Source: Caballeronia sp. M1242 (GTDB lineage: Bacteria > Pseudomonadota > Gammaproteobacteria > Burkholderiales > Burkholderiaceae). From it: 64,000 nucleotides of DNA. Each line of letters opens with the position of its first letter. Position 1 is the first letter of the stretch. The notes beneath the pieces are model-generated. The model saw nothing but the letters and a program-made list of their open reading frames with translations, searched no databases and had not been told where the DNA came from. Of the stretch, positions 27,121 to 36,581 are shown piece by piece. The stretch covers positions 1,054,001 through 1,118,000 of the forward strand of contig NZ_CP071130.1 in NCBI RefSeq assembly GCF_017220215.1, in the 5' to 3' direction. Position numbers and translations under genes: made by a program.

Positions 27121-28053
27121 TCAATAGTCCCACTGAACGGGCACGAAACGGAAACCGTCATTGGTCTTGGCAACGTGACCGATGGAGGGGAATGCGACAT
27201 GGGCCGCAGCCAGCAGCGCGCCACTCTCGGCGGCTTCGTTCAACAGCGCGAGCCGCACATCGACGGCCGCTTCGGGATCGTGCTCGAAGCCGTTTTGCCA
27301 ATCGGGATTGTCGAAATTGACTTCGAACACGGCATCGCCGACGAACGTCAGCTTCTCCCCATTCGATGCGACATCCACCACGCAATGTCCCGGCGTATGG
27401 CCACCGGTGACGCGTGCGGAGACGCCGGTTGCGACTTCCACCTCTCGGTCGAACTTCACGATGTTGTCTCCGTAAAGCTCCATGAACGTCGCTGCTGCCT
27501 TGCGCAGCGCGGGAGGCACCGCTTCGGGCATCACGGTCTTGCTGAAGTCGGGGCTTTTCCAAAACGCCACTTCGGCGGCTGACACGTGAATGCGCACGTC
27601 GCGGCGCAGCTTGGCCTTCACTCCATCCACGTTCAGCCCGCCGACGTGATCCATGTGCATGTGCGTGATGACGATATCCGTTATAGCGGCCAAGTCGATG
27701 CCCGCCGACTCCAGACGCATGACCGACTTACCGGCACGCGAGAAGTACTCGAAACCGTCGCCTACGCCCGAGTCGATGAGGATCAATCGTTCGCCGCTGC
27801 GCACGAGCGCGATGTTGAGCGCCCAATCGAACATGTCGCGCTGCAGGAAACGTCCGTCGAACCATTCGTTGCGCTGCGCTTCGCTCACATTGGTCGACAT
27901 GGTCGATGTCGGCAGGGGCAAGACGCCGTCGCTGATCAGCACGACGTCGACATCGCCCACGCGCACGGCGTAACGGGAAGGCACGAGCTCACCGGAACCC
28001 CTCTTGCCGATCGCTTGAGTAACGGGCTGCACGTTGCGGATTATTGCGCTCAT
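27121..28053 (-). CDS. MBL-fold metallo-hydrolase
   Basis: A 310-residue metallo-beta-lactamase-fold enzyme. The metal-binding signature is THMHMDHVGG (about residues 110-119), with downstream GGHTPGHC and a late metal-ligand Asp in FVGDAVFE. This is the type of AttM-like lactonases, aryl sulfatases and related hydrolases. There is no signal peptide, so it is cytoplasmic. Substrate cannot be read from sequence; lactone or ester hydrolysis is the general expectation. It is 74 bp upstream of the YbhB-like gene on the same strand. Confidence 0.88.
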   Translation of the reverse strand: MSAIIRNVQPVTQAIGKRGSGELVPSRYAVRVGDVDVVLISDGVLPLPTSTMSTNVSEAQRNEWFDGRFLQRDMFDWALNIALVRSGERLILIDSGVGDGFEYFSRAGKSVMRLESAGIDLAAITDIVITHMHMDHVGGLNVDGVKAKLRRDVRIHVSAAEVAFWKSPDFSKTVMPEAVPPALRKAAATFMELYGDNIVKFDREVEVATGVSARVTGGHTPGHCVVDVASNGEKLTFVGDAVFEVNFDNPDWQNGFEHDPEAAVDVRLALLNEAAESGALLAAAHVAFPSIGHVAKTNDGFRFVPVQWDY

Positions 28054-28588
28054 CTTGGATGTCCTGGTGATTGAGAGAGATTGGGCCGCGCTAAGCGGCG
28101 CGGTTCGCTAGCACCATCACGATGCCGCACGCTTCGTTCTGCTTTCGTTTTTACGACGCGTCTCGCGGATTGTAGTCAGGGCTCGAGGACACCAGTAGCG
28201 TCGCGGAGGCGTACACCGTGTTGTCTGTCTGGCGACACTCGGCGATGCAGAAGGGATGGAAATGGATGAGCGGGAACCCAGTCGAACGTGATTGGAATAG
28301 CCGATGTCTTCACGTAACGAGTCAGCTCGCCCGCCACCAACCGAGTCGAATCGCGCATACGTGGCGCGGCTCCGTCTTGTTTGGATTGATCGCGCGGCTG
28401 TTGAATTGCTGCCCCGGCGTATGAGGACAGAGAGCGCAAGCAAATTGAGCGGCTGTTAAGAAGCGGAAGGTAATCGTTCTGTATGTGGAAATGCCGGGCG
28501 GCCTCGGCAAACTCATACCGCTCTCGCCGAAAATGGTTTGCGACGTATCGCCGGCACGAGGCGCTTAGCGATACATCTTCAATGCCGA
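28054..28588. other. Gene-poor stretch with no supported feature
   Basis: This 535-bp stretch between the MBL-fold gene and the tautomerase remnant has only short frames on both strands without domain character or good ribosome-binding sites. The part nearest 28053 should hold the promoter of the MBL-fold gene. I see no tRNA, repeat or mobile element in it. Confidence 0.5.
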
Positions 28589-28796
28589 TCAAGAGTCCAA
28601 CGCACCAGCCCGAGCGCGGCGATCGCGATACTCGGACAGCGGCAGTCTGCCTTGTCCAATGTCATCGATCTTTGCCGATCTTGTTAGAAAGCAGGTCGGC
28701 GATCCCTTTGTACACGGCCGCCTTCTGTTTGCGAGTCGTGCGCTCTGCGCCGGGAGTGGTGCCATCACGGGTCACTAGGATGTTCACAATCGGCAT
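28589..28796 (-). pseudogene. Tautomerase-family gene broken by a frameshifting deletion
   Basis: A good SD (GGAG) precedes ATG 28796, and the frame begins MPIVNILVTRDGTTPG, the 4-oxalocrotonate tautomerase start with catalytic Pro2. It reaches IGKDR and stops at 28662. The expected C-terminus then appears in another frame: codons from 28669 give IDDIGQGRLPLSEYRDRR and stop at 28589, matching the family's GGLPV-EYRRR ending. The usual TFVVIDE strand is missing, so an internal deletion joined the two parts out of frame. It probably makes no working enzyme. It sits 47 bp downstream of an SDR gene. Confidence 0.6.
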
Positions 28797-28843
28797 ACGG
28801 TGCTCTCCTGATAAGGGAGGCGCCTCACGCGCCTCCTCGCAAC

Positions 28844-29551
28844 TCAACGCCCGGCAATGAGGCCGCCATCGACGTGAAGAATTTCGCCCGTCGAAAACAC
28901 AGCGTCCTCCAGATAGAGCACCGCGCGAACAATGTCCTCCACCTCGCCCAGCTTGTTCATGGGATGGAACGCCGCTAGCTTTTCCACCATATCCGGATCG
29001 TGCATGGGCGTCCGGATGACGCCCGGAGCCACTGCGTTCACGCGGATACCGCGGGCGGCGTACTCGATCGCCATGCTCTTGGTTGCAGAGTTCATCCCGC
29101 CCTTCGTCAGCATGGCGATGAACGCTGGAGAACGCGAGCTGGCGAACTCCGCCGTAGAGGCCGTGATCTGGATAACGTGTCCGCTGCCCTGCTTCAGCAT
29201 GACTGGAATGACCTGCTGTGTAGTAAAGAAGAAGCCGTCGAGGTTCGTCTTCATCTTGAGCCGATAGTCCTCTTCGGTATAGTCGGTGAACGGCTTGCCG
29301 ATGAAGATGCCCGCGTTATTCACCAGCGTGTCGATGCGACCGAACTTGTCGAGGGCTGCGGCGACGAGACGCTTGCCTGTCTCCGGGTCGCCGATATCGC
29401 CGGCGATGGTCAGAACGTCCGGATCGGCTGACGGCTGAATGGAGCGCGACGTGGCAACAACGCCATAGCCCCGAGCGCGAAAACCGTTGACGATGCCCTC
29501 TCCCATGCCCTGCGAAGCGCCGGTGACAATTGCGACCTTTCTTTGACTCAT
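28844..29551 (-). CDS. SDR-family oxidoreductase lacking the usual catalytic tyrosine
   Basis: A 235-residue protein from ATG 29551, with AGGAGAG upstream. The Rossmann motif TGASQGMGEGI (about residues 10-20) and NNAG (about 84) are normal, as are the VNAVAPGVIRTPMH and ILHVDGG regions. At the active site the YxxxK motif is replaced: the lysine in AMLTKGG is preceded four places earlier by Ala instead of Tyr. Other SDRs with this LTKGG-NSATKSMA block exist, so it may belong to an atypical subfamily. Reaction and substrate are unknown. It lies upstream of the broken tautomerase gene in the same orientation. Confidence 0.85.
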   Translation of the reverse strand: MSQRKVAIVTGASQGMGEGIVNGFRARGYGVVATSRSIQPSADPDVLTIAGDIGDPETGKRLVAAALDKFGRIDTLVNNAGIFIGKPFTDYTEEDYRLKMKTNLDGFFFTTQQVIPVMLKQGSGHVIQITASTAEFASSRSPAFIAMLTKGGMNSATKSMAIEYAARGIRVNAVAPGVIRTPMHDPDMVEKLAAFHPMNKLGEVEDIVRAVLYLEDAVFSTGEILHVDGGLIAGR

Positions 29552-29942
29552 GACATCTCTCCTGGCTATTGGTTGCGCCCGAGTGCCGTTGGCATCTCGT
29601 GGCATGGACAACAGGTTATCGTTGGAGAGTGGGAAAGAGGAGTCGCTTTCCTTGCACAGCGGCTGATGAAAAATGCACAGAGCGCGACTGATAGCAGATG
29701 CGGGTCTGTTCACCCGCGGCCGCCTTCTTAGCTTGCTCGGGAAGGGAACGCACAACGACTCATCGGTCAGTTCGCCGCTGTCCTTGGGAGCGATCGAGCA
29801 GACGAAGGGCCCGCTCGCGGGCGGCAGCCGCTCGTCTCGAGCAGGGGCAAACTGCAAAGCGTCGAGCGGCTGCCGCAGTGCGGTTAAGCACGAACGCCAA
29901 TGCCTGATCGAGCAGTATGAGCGAGGCTCGCCTTAACCGTCG
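29552..29942. other. Intergenic stretch without a recognised gene
   Basis: This 391-bp gap between two minus-strand genes carries no frame with a credible start or domain. The end near 29551 should contain the SDR promoter. I see no repeats or RNA genes. Confidence 0.45.
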
Positions 29943-30965
29943 TCACTGCCGCTTTTCGCAGCCTGGCCCCGGACCCTGATAAACGTCGACAGCAGACGTC
30001 TCGTCGAATAGCTTAACCTTCTGTTCGCCCTGCACAACGCCCAAGCGGACGTTATCGCTTCTGAGCCGTTCCCGTATATATCGCAACGTCACGTTGGCGC
30101 CGGGCAGAGCAGGCAGCTTCTTCGAAAGCGGGACGAAAAAGTTGTCCCAGTGTACCGGGATAACGAGCGAGGGCCGCGTGCAGCCGATCACGTTGTCGTA
30201 GTAGCGCTGGTGATAGTCGATGCTTCGCGTGCCGATAGCCCCGATGGAGAGAAACACGACCTCGGCGTGAACGCAATGTAGCGCACCTCGCTCATAGTTC
30301 GCCGATGGCACCACTAAAATGCGATGGCCGCGATGCGTGATCAGAAGGTTATACGTTCCTCCTTCGACATACGCTCGTTCTCGCTGCGGTTGCGGTAGAG
30401 GCGCGCAGATCTTCTCGCCTAGGTTGTCATTCACGAACGGAAATGGCGGAGAATGCTTAGAAGGAATAGGCGTCACTTCGAATTCGCCCAGCTTGACCGG
30501 TTGCCGCGGTGCGAAGAGCTTGATCTGGTCGTCCCGAAGCTTCGCACCGAGGCCGATATAGCGCGTACTTTCCGTGCCGTAAAGCGGCGCTTTGGTCCAC
30601 TGCGCGATGAAGCCCGCGTCGAACGCATGGTCGTAGTGCGAGTGCGTGACGAAAATACCTTTGACGCGGTCGGCCCTCGCTTCTTTCAGAATACGAATGA
30701 CTTCCTTGCGGTCCGTCTTGATCCGCGCGAACCTCACTTTTGTGATCGGCAGTCGCGAAAGAAAGGCATCCACGAGAATCTGCGTAGTGCCGTCGTCGAA
30801 AAGTAGAGTCGTGGTGCCGAGATAGGTGACGGTGATCGTGCCGGGCGGGGTATCGCCAGCGAACATCGGAAGACGCTCATTCTCAAAAGCGCCGAGCGAT
30901 ATCGCTTGCGCACCCGCGCAATAGATCACGGACGCGAACATTCCGGTCATCAGCGGAAACTTCAT
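29943..30965 (-). CDS. Exported MBL-fold hydrolase (UlaG-like)
   Basis: A 340-residue protein from ATG 30965, with GGAGG six bases upstream. Residues 1-21 are a signal peptide (MKFPLMTGMFASVIYCAGAQA). The mature protein is an MBL fold with THSHYDHAFD as metal site and a late PVHWDNF segment that may supply the last ligand, similar to UlaG/YcfL-like L-ascorbate-6-phosphate lactonase relatives. Substrate unknown; the export signal argues against a sugar-phosphate lactonase. It stands alone, with large gaps on both sides. Confidence 0.85.
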   Translation of the reverse strand: MKFPLMTGMFASVIYCAGAQAISLGAFENERLPMFAGDTPPGTITVTYLGTTTLLFDDGTTQILVDAFLSRLPITKVRFARIKTDRKEVIRILKEARADRVKGIFVTHSHYDHAFDAGFIAQWTKAPLYGTESTRYIGLGAKLRDDQIKLFAPRQPVKLGEFEVTPIPSKHSPPFPFVNDNLGEKICAPLPQPQRERAYVEGGTYNLLITHRGHRILVVPSANYERGALHCVHAEVVFLSIGAIGTRSIDYHQRYYDNVIGCTRPSLVIPVHWDNFFVPLSKKLPALPGANVTLRYIRERLRSDNVRLGVVQGEQKVKLFDETSAVDVYQGPGPGCEKRQ

Positions 30966-31650
30966 CGGCGCCTCCAAGACCGTCGTCGCCAGGTCCTGTC
31001 GACGTCCTGCCGCAAGAATCGCTGTCTACATCCGCGGCGCGTGGAACTCTCGTCTAAGGCCTGGCCACCAATCCAGAAAAAGCGTAGGCACTCCCGAGAG
31101 CCCACACAAGCGTTCCTTAAGCGTAGTAGATCTATCTAAAAGTACACGCTTCGCGTTTCTACTGATTGCGAGCGGAATGCCCGGCTCTCTCTTCAGAGGT
31201 TTCATTCGATGAACGCGATGTTGAACGGGCTCTCCAGAAACTCCGCGGAATGTGGGGTATCGCACGCTTGAGCCTTTTGCCCGAGTGCCGACCATAGCGC
31301 TTAGGGGTTGAAACCAGGCTTTCCGCCTCCTATGATCTAGCAGATCACAGCGCGAGGTATCGCTGATGTCGAAAGGCCCGTCATCTGCATCCGCGTCCCA
31401 ATGCGTCGGACTGCATAAGGAGTTGACATGTCGCGGTCACTACAGCATTCCTCGTTCTGCACCCTCCTCGCCATGCGATGGGTCCGCAAGCTGCGTCTGC
31501 GACAGTTCTCCCTCCCAGCCTGACTTGATCTAGCCCGGCGCCTCTCGCGCCAGCTGATTCGTTTCGACCCATTCCTCGTCTGCGAGCGGCCTCGCCGCGC
31601 GCCTCGGCGTCGACATCGACATTGAATTGAGATTCCGATGGGAGGCGCCC
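30966..31650. other. Long intergenic region upstream of the patatin-like gene
   Basis: This 685-bp region between a minus-strand and a plus-strand gene should hold divergent promoters. It is less GC-rich than the flanks near 31100-31350. Apart from a 31-codon frame at 31428-31523 with a strong SD, I see no gene. No tRNA or repeat was found. Confidence 0.45.
31428..31523 (+). CDS. Possible 31-residue leader peptide before the patatin-like gene
   Basis: ATG at 31428 is preceded by AAGGAG at ideal spacing, better than most genes here. The frame encodes a basic peptide (MSRSLQHSSF start, LRQFSLPA end) and stops 127 bp before the patatin-like gene. It could be a leader peptide, a real small protein, or the start of a deleted gene. 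Only the SD supports it. Confidence 0.25.
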   Translation: MSRSLQHSSFCTLLAMRWVRKLRLRQFSLPA

Positions 31651-34600
31651 ATGTTCGTCAAGCCGCGTCACGAGGAAAGGCCGAAGCGCGAATTCGATGC
31701 GCCGAAAGCGCTCGCGCACTGGATCAGCAAATCGCCGCGCGATCCGCTGGATGTAGTCGCATCGAAGGTCCGGGGCGCCAAGGTTCGCCACTCGAAAGCC
31801 AGGTCCGGGTTCCGGCTTCGGTATTTGTTCGTCGAATTCAGCGAAAAAATGCAACTGCGCGACGGCTGCGTGTACATCGGCAGGGGCTATGCGTTAGCCT
31901 CGAAACGGCGAGTCACCGAATTCGTCCGGCACTGCTACAAAGATGATTATCGGTCGCACCTCATCCGCGCACTGAGCAATTGGGATGCGCTTAAAGACTC
32001 AAAGACGCCAGGCGCGGCAGATCAGTTCACGGTGACGGAAACCGAATTCGGTTCTTTCCTCGAAGTTCACCTCCAGCGACTGGAGAGGTGCGTGAAGACT
32101 TGGTTCCGCCCACGCCGCAACGCACCTGGCATACAGACCAACCCCAAGATCTCGGTGTATGCAGGCCTGCCCGACGACATCAAGCTAATCGTCCTGTACC
32201 TCGCCTTTCGTCTCCAGCCGAGCTACTGGCGCGGACTGCGAGATCTGGTGTGCACGCTGGACTGGCAACATTTTGCCCGCGTGCTTAGAAATCCCGCGCA
32301 CGTCCCCGCGTGCCGCCCCAACGAGAAACGCACGGTAGACGAGTTGCGGCAGGTGCTCGCACGGCCAGTTCGTATTCACGTCTGCAGATTCTTTCAGCAA
32401 CAGCCGATGGTGGCACACCGCGCGCTTGCGCAGGAGTACGAATACATCACGGGCTGTAAGCTCGGCCTGAAGCCATCCGGCTCTATTCAGGATAAGATGC
32501 TGGGCCACAAGGACGGGACGGGCTCAGGCCTGAGCGCGATCTGTTTGTCCGGCGGCGGCATCCGAAGCGCATCGTTCTGTCTGGGCGCCATTCAGGCACT
32601 TTGCTGCAAAGAAAAGTTTGGCAGTTTCCATTACATGTCGACGGTATCGGGCGGTGGTTATATCGGCACCGCGCTGATCCGCTGGATGGCCGCCAAAGTA
32701 CGTGACGATGGGACGACGCCTCAACGCGCAGTGGACTTCGCGCAGACGGAACTTGCGAACCTGCGCTGTGCGGACTACGTCCAGCACCGCATGACCGGGA
32801 TCGACTTCGAGCAGGAAGGCCCGCTCACATGGCTTCGCATGAACAGCAACTATCTGGCGCGCCAGCTTTCGCTCTTTTCCGCCGATGCTTGGACGGTCGT
32901 GGCCACGTACCTCAGAAACCTCGTCATCGTTTGGACAATCTTCTTCCCGTGGATCGCTGTCTACGTCATGCTGCCCTGGACGGCGGTATGGCTCGGGCAG
33001 TTTCAATTGATTCAGTTCGGCCCCGTCCCTGTTGCCATTGGCGTGGTTGGCAGCGTACTAGGCGTTCTCGGCGCGAGCTATTTCTTTCAAGGGGAACCTG
33101 GCGCCGTAGAGAAAATCTACGCCAACCATATTCCCTTCCCTCGCCGCAGCGGCGACGCGCGTGCCGCCTGGGGCGCGCTACTGCTGGTCATGGCGTGCTA
33201 CAGCCTATCCGTCACCTTATGGTCCGAAACCGACACGCTGAGCGAAGCTGAACGGTCGGCTGCATGGCCCTCGCTGATGCGGTACGGGTACGTGGTTACA
33301 GCCATCGTAGTCACGCAGATGACTCTGGCCGAACGCAACATCGACCACAAACGATGGAGCGGACGCGTCATGTTAGGTGCCGCTCTTGTCGGGAGCGTCG
33401 TGCAGATAGCGCTTATCGTGTGGATCCGCTGGGGCCTGCATCGCTGGCCACCGATCATTGCGGAGAAGGAGCTCGGCACGCTCATCGATTTGCCCTTATC
33501 GGCCATGAGGTGGCGCGCCGAGCGAACCGACGCTTCCTTGCCCAGCCATCTCCTGACGCTTGGCTCGACCATACGCGCGCTCGTCACGCCGCCCTTGCTG
33601 CTCGTCGCCCTGCTGCTAGGTGAAGGCATGAAAGCGGCGGTCCGCTCGTTCACTGAAACCCCCGACCGGCGTGAGCACCAGGCGCGTGCGCATGCGTTTT
33701 CCTTCATGCTGGCGACCGCATGGATCGCTGGATCGATGCTCGTGATCGGGGTGCCGGCGCTGCTTACCTACTTCGGACCATCGACGCCGGCGGTGACAGC
33801 CGCCGGCAGCGCGGTGTCCGTTGCGGCGAGCGCGTGGTTCGGCTATCGCAAGTCGAGTCCCGGCAAGCCCGAAGCGCGCACCCCGATCAGCCTCAGTCTC
33901 GTGGGTGCGGCGAGTCTGACGCTGCTTGCGATCTTCGTGTCCATCGGCGCGTGGAAAGTCTTCGAGTTCGTCTCGACCGACAAGGATTGGACCCATCCGG
34001 TCCGATGCGAATGCGCGAAACTCGATGCGACGTACAGGCTTGCCCAGACGCCGACGCGAATCAATCGCCCGGGCTTCAGCACGCCGGTCGACGAAAGCAT
34101 GTGTGCGTTGACGGCCAATCAATGCATTGACCGCACCTTTACCTCGTATTTCGATGACTTTATCAGTGCGTTCAAGTGGACGCGCGTATTGAAAGTGCTT
34201 GCAAGTCTCGCGGCAGCGGGCGCGACGCTGTACGGGCTGAGCTTCATCGTCCGCATGAACGAATTCAGCCTGCACGGCTTCTATCGCGACCGATTGATAC
34301 GCGCCTTTTACGGCGGATTCCGCGCATTCAAGATGCCCCGCGCGCCCGCTCTCTTTACCGGCTTCGACCCGAACGACGACCTGTCTTTCTATAAGGCGCG
34401 AGTACTCTATCCGGCATCGTCCAAGAAGATGGCGGGCACCAGTCCGGCGAAACCGCCGTTCCTCGTCGTCAACACCGCACTCAATCTCGTCAAGGGCAAC
34501 GAGCTCGCCTGGCAGGAGCGCAAAGCGGACAGTTTCACGCTGACCGCCCTTCACGGCGGCAACTACCGGCTGGGCTATCGCCGGATACGCTGTTTCGCGG

Positions 34601-35346
34601 GCGGCGTGAAGCTCGGCACCGCGATGGCCATTTCGGGGGCGGCCTTCAATCCCAACATGGGCTACAACAGCAGCGCGCCCATGGCGTTCCTCATGTCCGT
34701 GCTCAACGTCCGCCTGGGGTGGTGGCTCGGCAATCCCAAGTTCAAGGAGTGGCAGAAGAAGGATCCCTCGTGCTCGAGTTGGCGGCTCCTTCAGGAAGCC
34801 GCCGGAGAGACCACCGACACGAGCGACTGGATCCATCTTTCCGATGGCGGCCACTTCGACAACCTGGGTCTCTGGGAAATGGTGCATCGGCGCTGCCGCC
34901 GGATCCTGGTTCTCGATGCTAGCCAGGATGGACGCTTCACCATGGAAGACTTCTATTCCGCCATTCGCAAGATTCGCATCGACATGGGTATCGTGATCGA
35001 AGAGGGCGACGCCCCGGTTCTGCTCTTCCCGCGCTCGGCTCGCGCGAGCGGCATGTACTTCGCGCGCTTCGTCATCCGGTATTCGCGAGCGAATTGCGGC
35101 GCGTCCAGCGCTGAACTGGACGGCGAACTTGTCTATATGAAGCCTTGCATCTACGGCAACGAGCCGCTCGACATCCGCCAATACGCGGAGAAGCATCCGG
35201 ATTTTCCGCACGAATCGACAGCCGATCAGTTCTTCAACGAGTCCCAGTTCGAGAGCTACCGCAAGCTCGGCGAATGGGAAATGAAGAAACTGCTGTGCGA
35301 ATGCCCCGACATCTGGAGCGCCCCCCAAGTCGTGAAGAAAACATGA
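31651..35346 (+). CDS. Large patatin-like phospholipase with transmembrane block inserted in the catalytic domain
   Basis: A 1231-residue protein from ATG 31651 (GGAGG upstream; a TTG at 31627 is less likely). Residues 1-290 match no family I know. The patatin lipase half-site follows: oxyanion-hole GGGIRS (301-306) and nucleophile Ser333 in STVSGGGY. About ten hydrophobic helices occupy residues 415-870. The second half-site, catalytic Asp1065 in SDGGHFDN, comes after them. Patatins normally have Ser and Asp within about 200 residues. The expected reaction is hydrolysis of acyl lipid esters at the inner membrane. It overlaps the next gene as ATGA and starts a four-gene unit. Family assignment is firm; the physiological role is unknown. 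Confidence 0.85.
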   Translation: MFVKPRHEERPKREFDAPKALAHWISKSPRDPLDVVASKVRGAKVRHSKARSGFRLRYLFVEFSEKMQLRDGCVYIGRGYALASKRRVTEFVRHCYKDDYRSHLIRALSNWDALKDSKTPGAADQFTVTETEFGSFLEVHLQRLERCVKTWFRPRRNAPGIQTNPKISVYAGLPDDIKLIVLYLAFRLQPSYWRGLRDLVCTLDWQHFARVLRNPAHVPACRPNEKRTVDELRQVLARPVRIHVCRFFQQQPMVAHRALAQEYEYITGCKLGLKPSGSIQDKMLGHKDGTGSGLSAICLSGGGIRSASFCLGAIQALCCKEKFGSFHYMSTVSGGGYIGTALIRWMAAKVRDDGTTPQRAVDFAQTELANLRCADYVQHRMTGIDFEQEGPLTWLRMNSNYLARQLSLFSADAWTVVATYLRNLVIVWTIFFPWIAVYVMLPWTAVWLGQFQLIQFGPVPVAIGVVGSVLGVLGASYFFQGEPGAVEKIYANHIPFPRRSGDARAAWGALLLVMACYSLSVTLWSETDTLSEAERSAAWPSLMRYGYVVTAIVVTQMTLAERNIDHKRWSGRVMLGAALVGSVVQIALIVWIRWGLHRWPPIIAEKELGTLIDLPLSAMRWRAERTDASLPSHLLTLGSTIRALVTPPLLLVALLLGEGMKAAVRSFTETPDRREHQARAHAFSFMLATAWIAGSMLVIGVPALLTYFGPSTPAVTAAGSAVSVAASAWFGYRKSSPGKPEARTPISLSLVGAASLTLLAIFVSIGAWKVFEFVSTDKDWTHPVRCECAKLDATYRLAQTPTRINRPGFSTPVDESMCALTANQCIDRTFTSYFDDFISAFKWTRVLKVLASLAAAGATLYGLSFIVRMNEFSLHGFYRDRLIRAFYGGFRAFKMPRAPALFTGFDPNDDLSFYKARVLYPASSKKMAGTSPAKPPFLVVNTALNLVKGNELAWQERKADSFTLTALHGGNYRLGYRRIRCFAGGVKLGTAMAISGAAFNPNMGYNSSAPMAFLMSVLNVRLGWWLGNPKFKEWQKKDPSCSSWRLLQEAAGETTDTSDWIHLSDGGHFDNLGLWEMVHRRCRRILVLDASQDGRFTMEDFYSAIRKIRIDMGIVIEEGDAPVLLFPRSARASGMYFARFVIRYSRANCGASSAELDGELVYMKPCIYGNEPLDIRQYAEKHPDFPHESTADQFFNESQFESYRKLGEWEMKKLLCECPDIWSAPQVVKKT

Positions 35347-36562
35347 GCGCTGTTCGTCGCTGCGCGGCCGGCATGCTGTTGCGCTTGCTGATGCTGCCAC
35401 TTTCAATCGCCAGCGGTGCGGCTTGGGCGCAGGCGGCCTCCGATGTCGGCGCGACCCTGCGCTGGCCCCCTGCGTCGTCGCCTAGATGGATCTGCTGGGC
35501 CGATCCGCAAGGCCACTGTACCCACTCCGACTGCAAGCGCCGCGGTGACTGCAGGGCGCATTGCACGAGAATCGGATACTGCCGATCGCAGCCCGTTAGT
35601 ACTGCGATCGATCAATGCGCGAACGGAAAGATGCCGTGCACGCCGCTCATGCTGCATCGCCGACTGAGCAGGCTAGGATGCGATTTTGATCTCGACGCGT
35701 TCTGGGTCGGCGACGACGCGAAGCCAGTGCTTGCTTCGCCCAGCGACAACTTCGCCCATACTGCCGAGCCGCTCCCGCCCGGCAGGGCGCCGCTGTCGTG
35801 GTCGACGCCCACATGCCGCCTGCACGAGCGCGGTGGCATCGAGGCCGAGGTCAAGAATCTCCCCGGGCACGAACAGTCGCTGGACGCCCGCCATGCTGCC
35901 TATGCGGCCTTGCTCGCGCGTGGCTGCAATGTCGATCCGCGAAGGATGGGGCTCGACGGCACGTACGACAGCGTAACGTTCTATTGGCCGGATAAGCCGA
36001 CACAGGTCGACGAATTCGGCGTGGCGAAGCAGCCTCTGCTGACGATCGAGTTTGTGGGAGGAGAGACGGTTCCGCCCTCGGGGTCCCCACCTGTCGCACC
36101 TGTCCCACCTGTCAAACCGTTAAGCGGCGAATGGCCGGCCTGCTCGGCGCTTGCACAGCTGCGCGACGCGAAGCTGCTTGCACTTTGCATCAATGAAAAC
36201 GCGGGCGGCAATGTGCGCTTTCGTTTCACCGATCCTCGCGTCGAGTCGGACCCGCCCACTCAACGCGTGCTTCTGCTCACGACGGACAACGACGGTCAGC
36301 CGCCCCCGGCCCCCGGGCCCGCCGGCCCCCTGCGCCACCGGAGCCGCCCGCGCCGGCTCTTTCCGTTCCCGCCACGGTCGGATCGGTTGGCTTCGGCGCC
36401 TTCCTCGCAGCGTTCGCAAAGTGGCTGCTCAGCCGCTTCGCCAAACGGTCGCAAGACGGCTCGGAGGCGGAGTTCGCCGCCCACGAAACGCAGGACGTGC
36501 ATGTGTCCGTCGGATTCCTCGAACGCCCCAGAGTGCGCCGCCGGTCGCAGCGCCGAGACTGA
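35343..36562 (+). pseudogene. Cys-rich exported protein with Pro-rich linker and C-terminal membrane segment, frameshifted
   Basis: The ATG at 35343 overlaps the patatin-like stop (ATGA). Residues 1-30 are a signal peptide (LLMLPLSIASGAAWA). The next ~70 residues are cysteine-rich (CWADPQGHC, CKRRGDCRAHC), then about 200 residues of unknown domain and a Pro-rich linker. In the C-rich linker the frame breaks: beyond about 36326 the sensible protein continues in the +2 frame with ALSVPATVGSVGFGAFLAAF (a membrane helix) and a charged tail ending RRRSQRRD at 36562. One missing C in the C5 run at 36326-36330 would join both parts into about 405 residues. It may be a sequencing error, a phase-variable tract or a true mutation. 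Function is unknown. Confidence 0.6.
36088..36114 (+). repeat. Three 9-bp tandem repeats encoding Pro-rich linker
   Basis: CACCTGTC followed by one variable base occurs three times (36088, 36097, 36106), encoding the PVAPVPPVKP-like linker of the exported protein. It lies about 210 bp before the probable frameshift and shows that this linker is prone to slippage. Confidence 0.65.
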
Positions 36563-36581
36563 ACATTGGGAGAACAGGACC

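Noticed and set aside
33616..35406. A 596-codon minus-strand frame inside the patatin-like gene
   Set aside because: Fully antisense to a gene with catalytic motifs; composition is that of a shadow frame.
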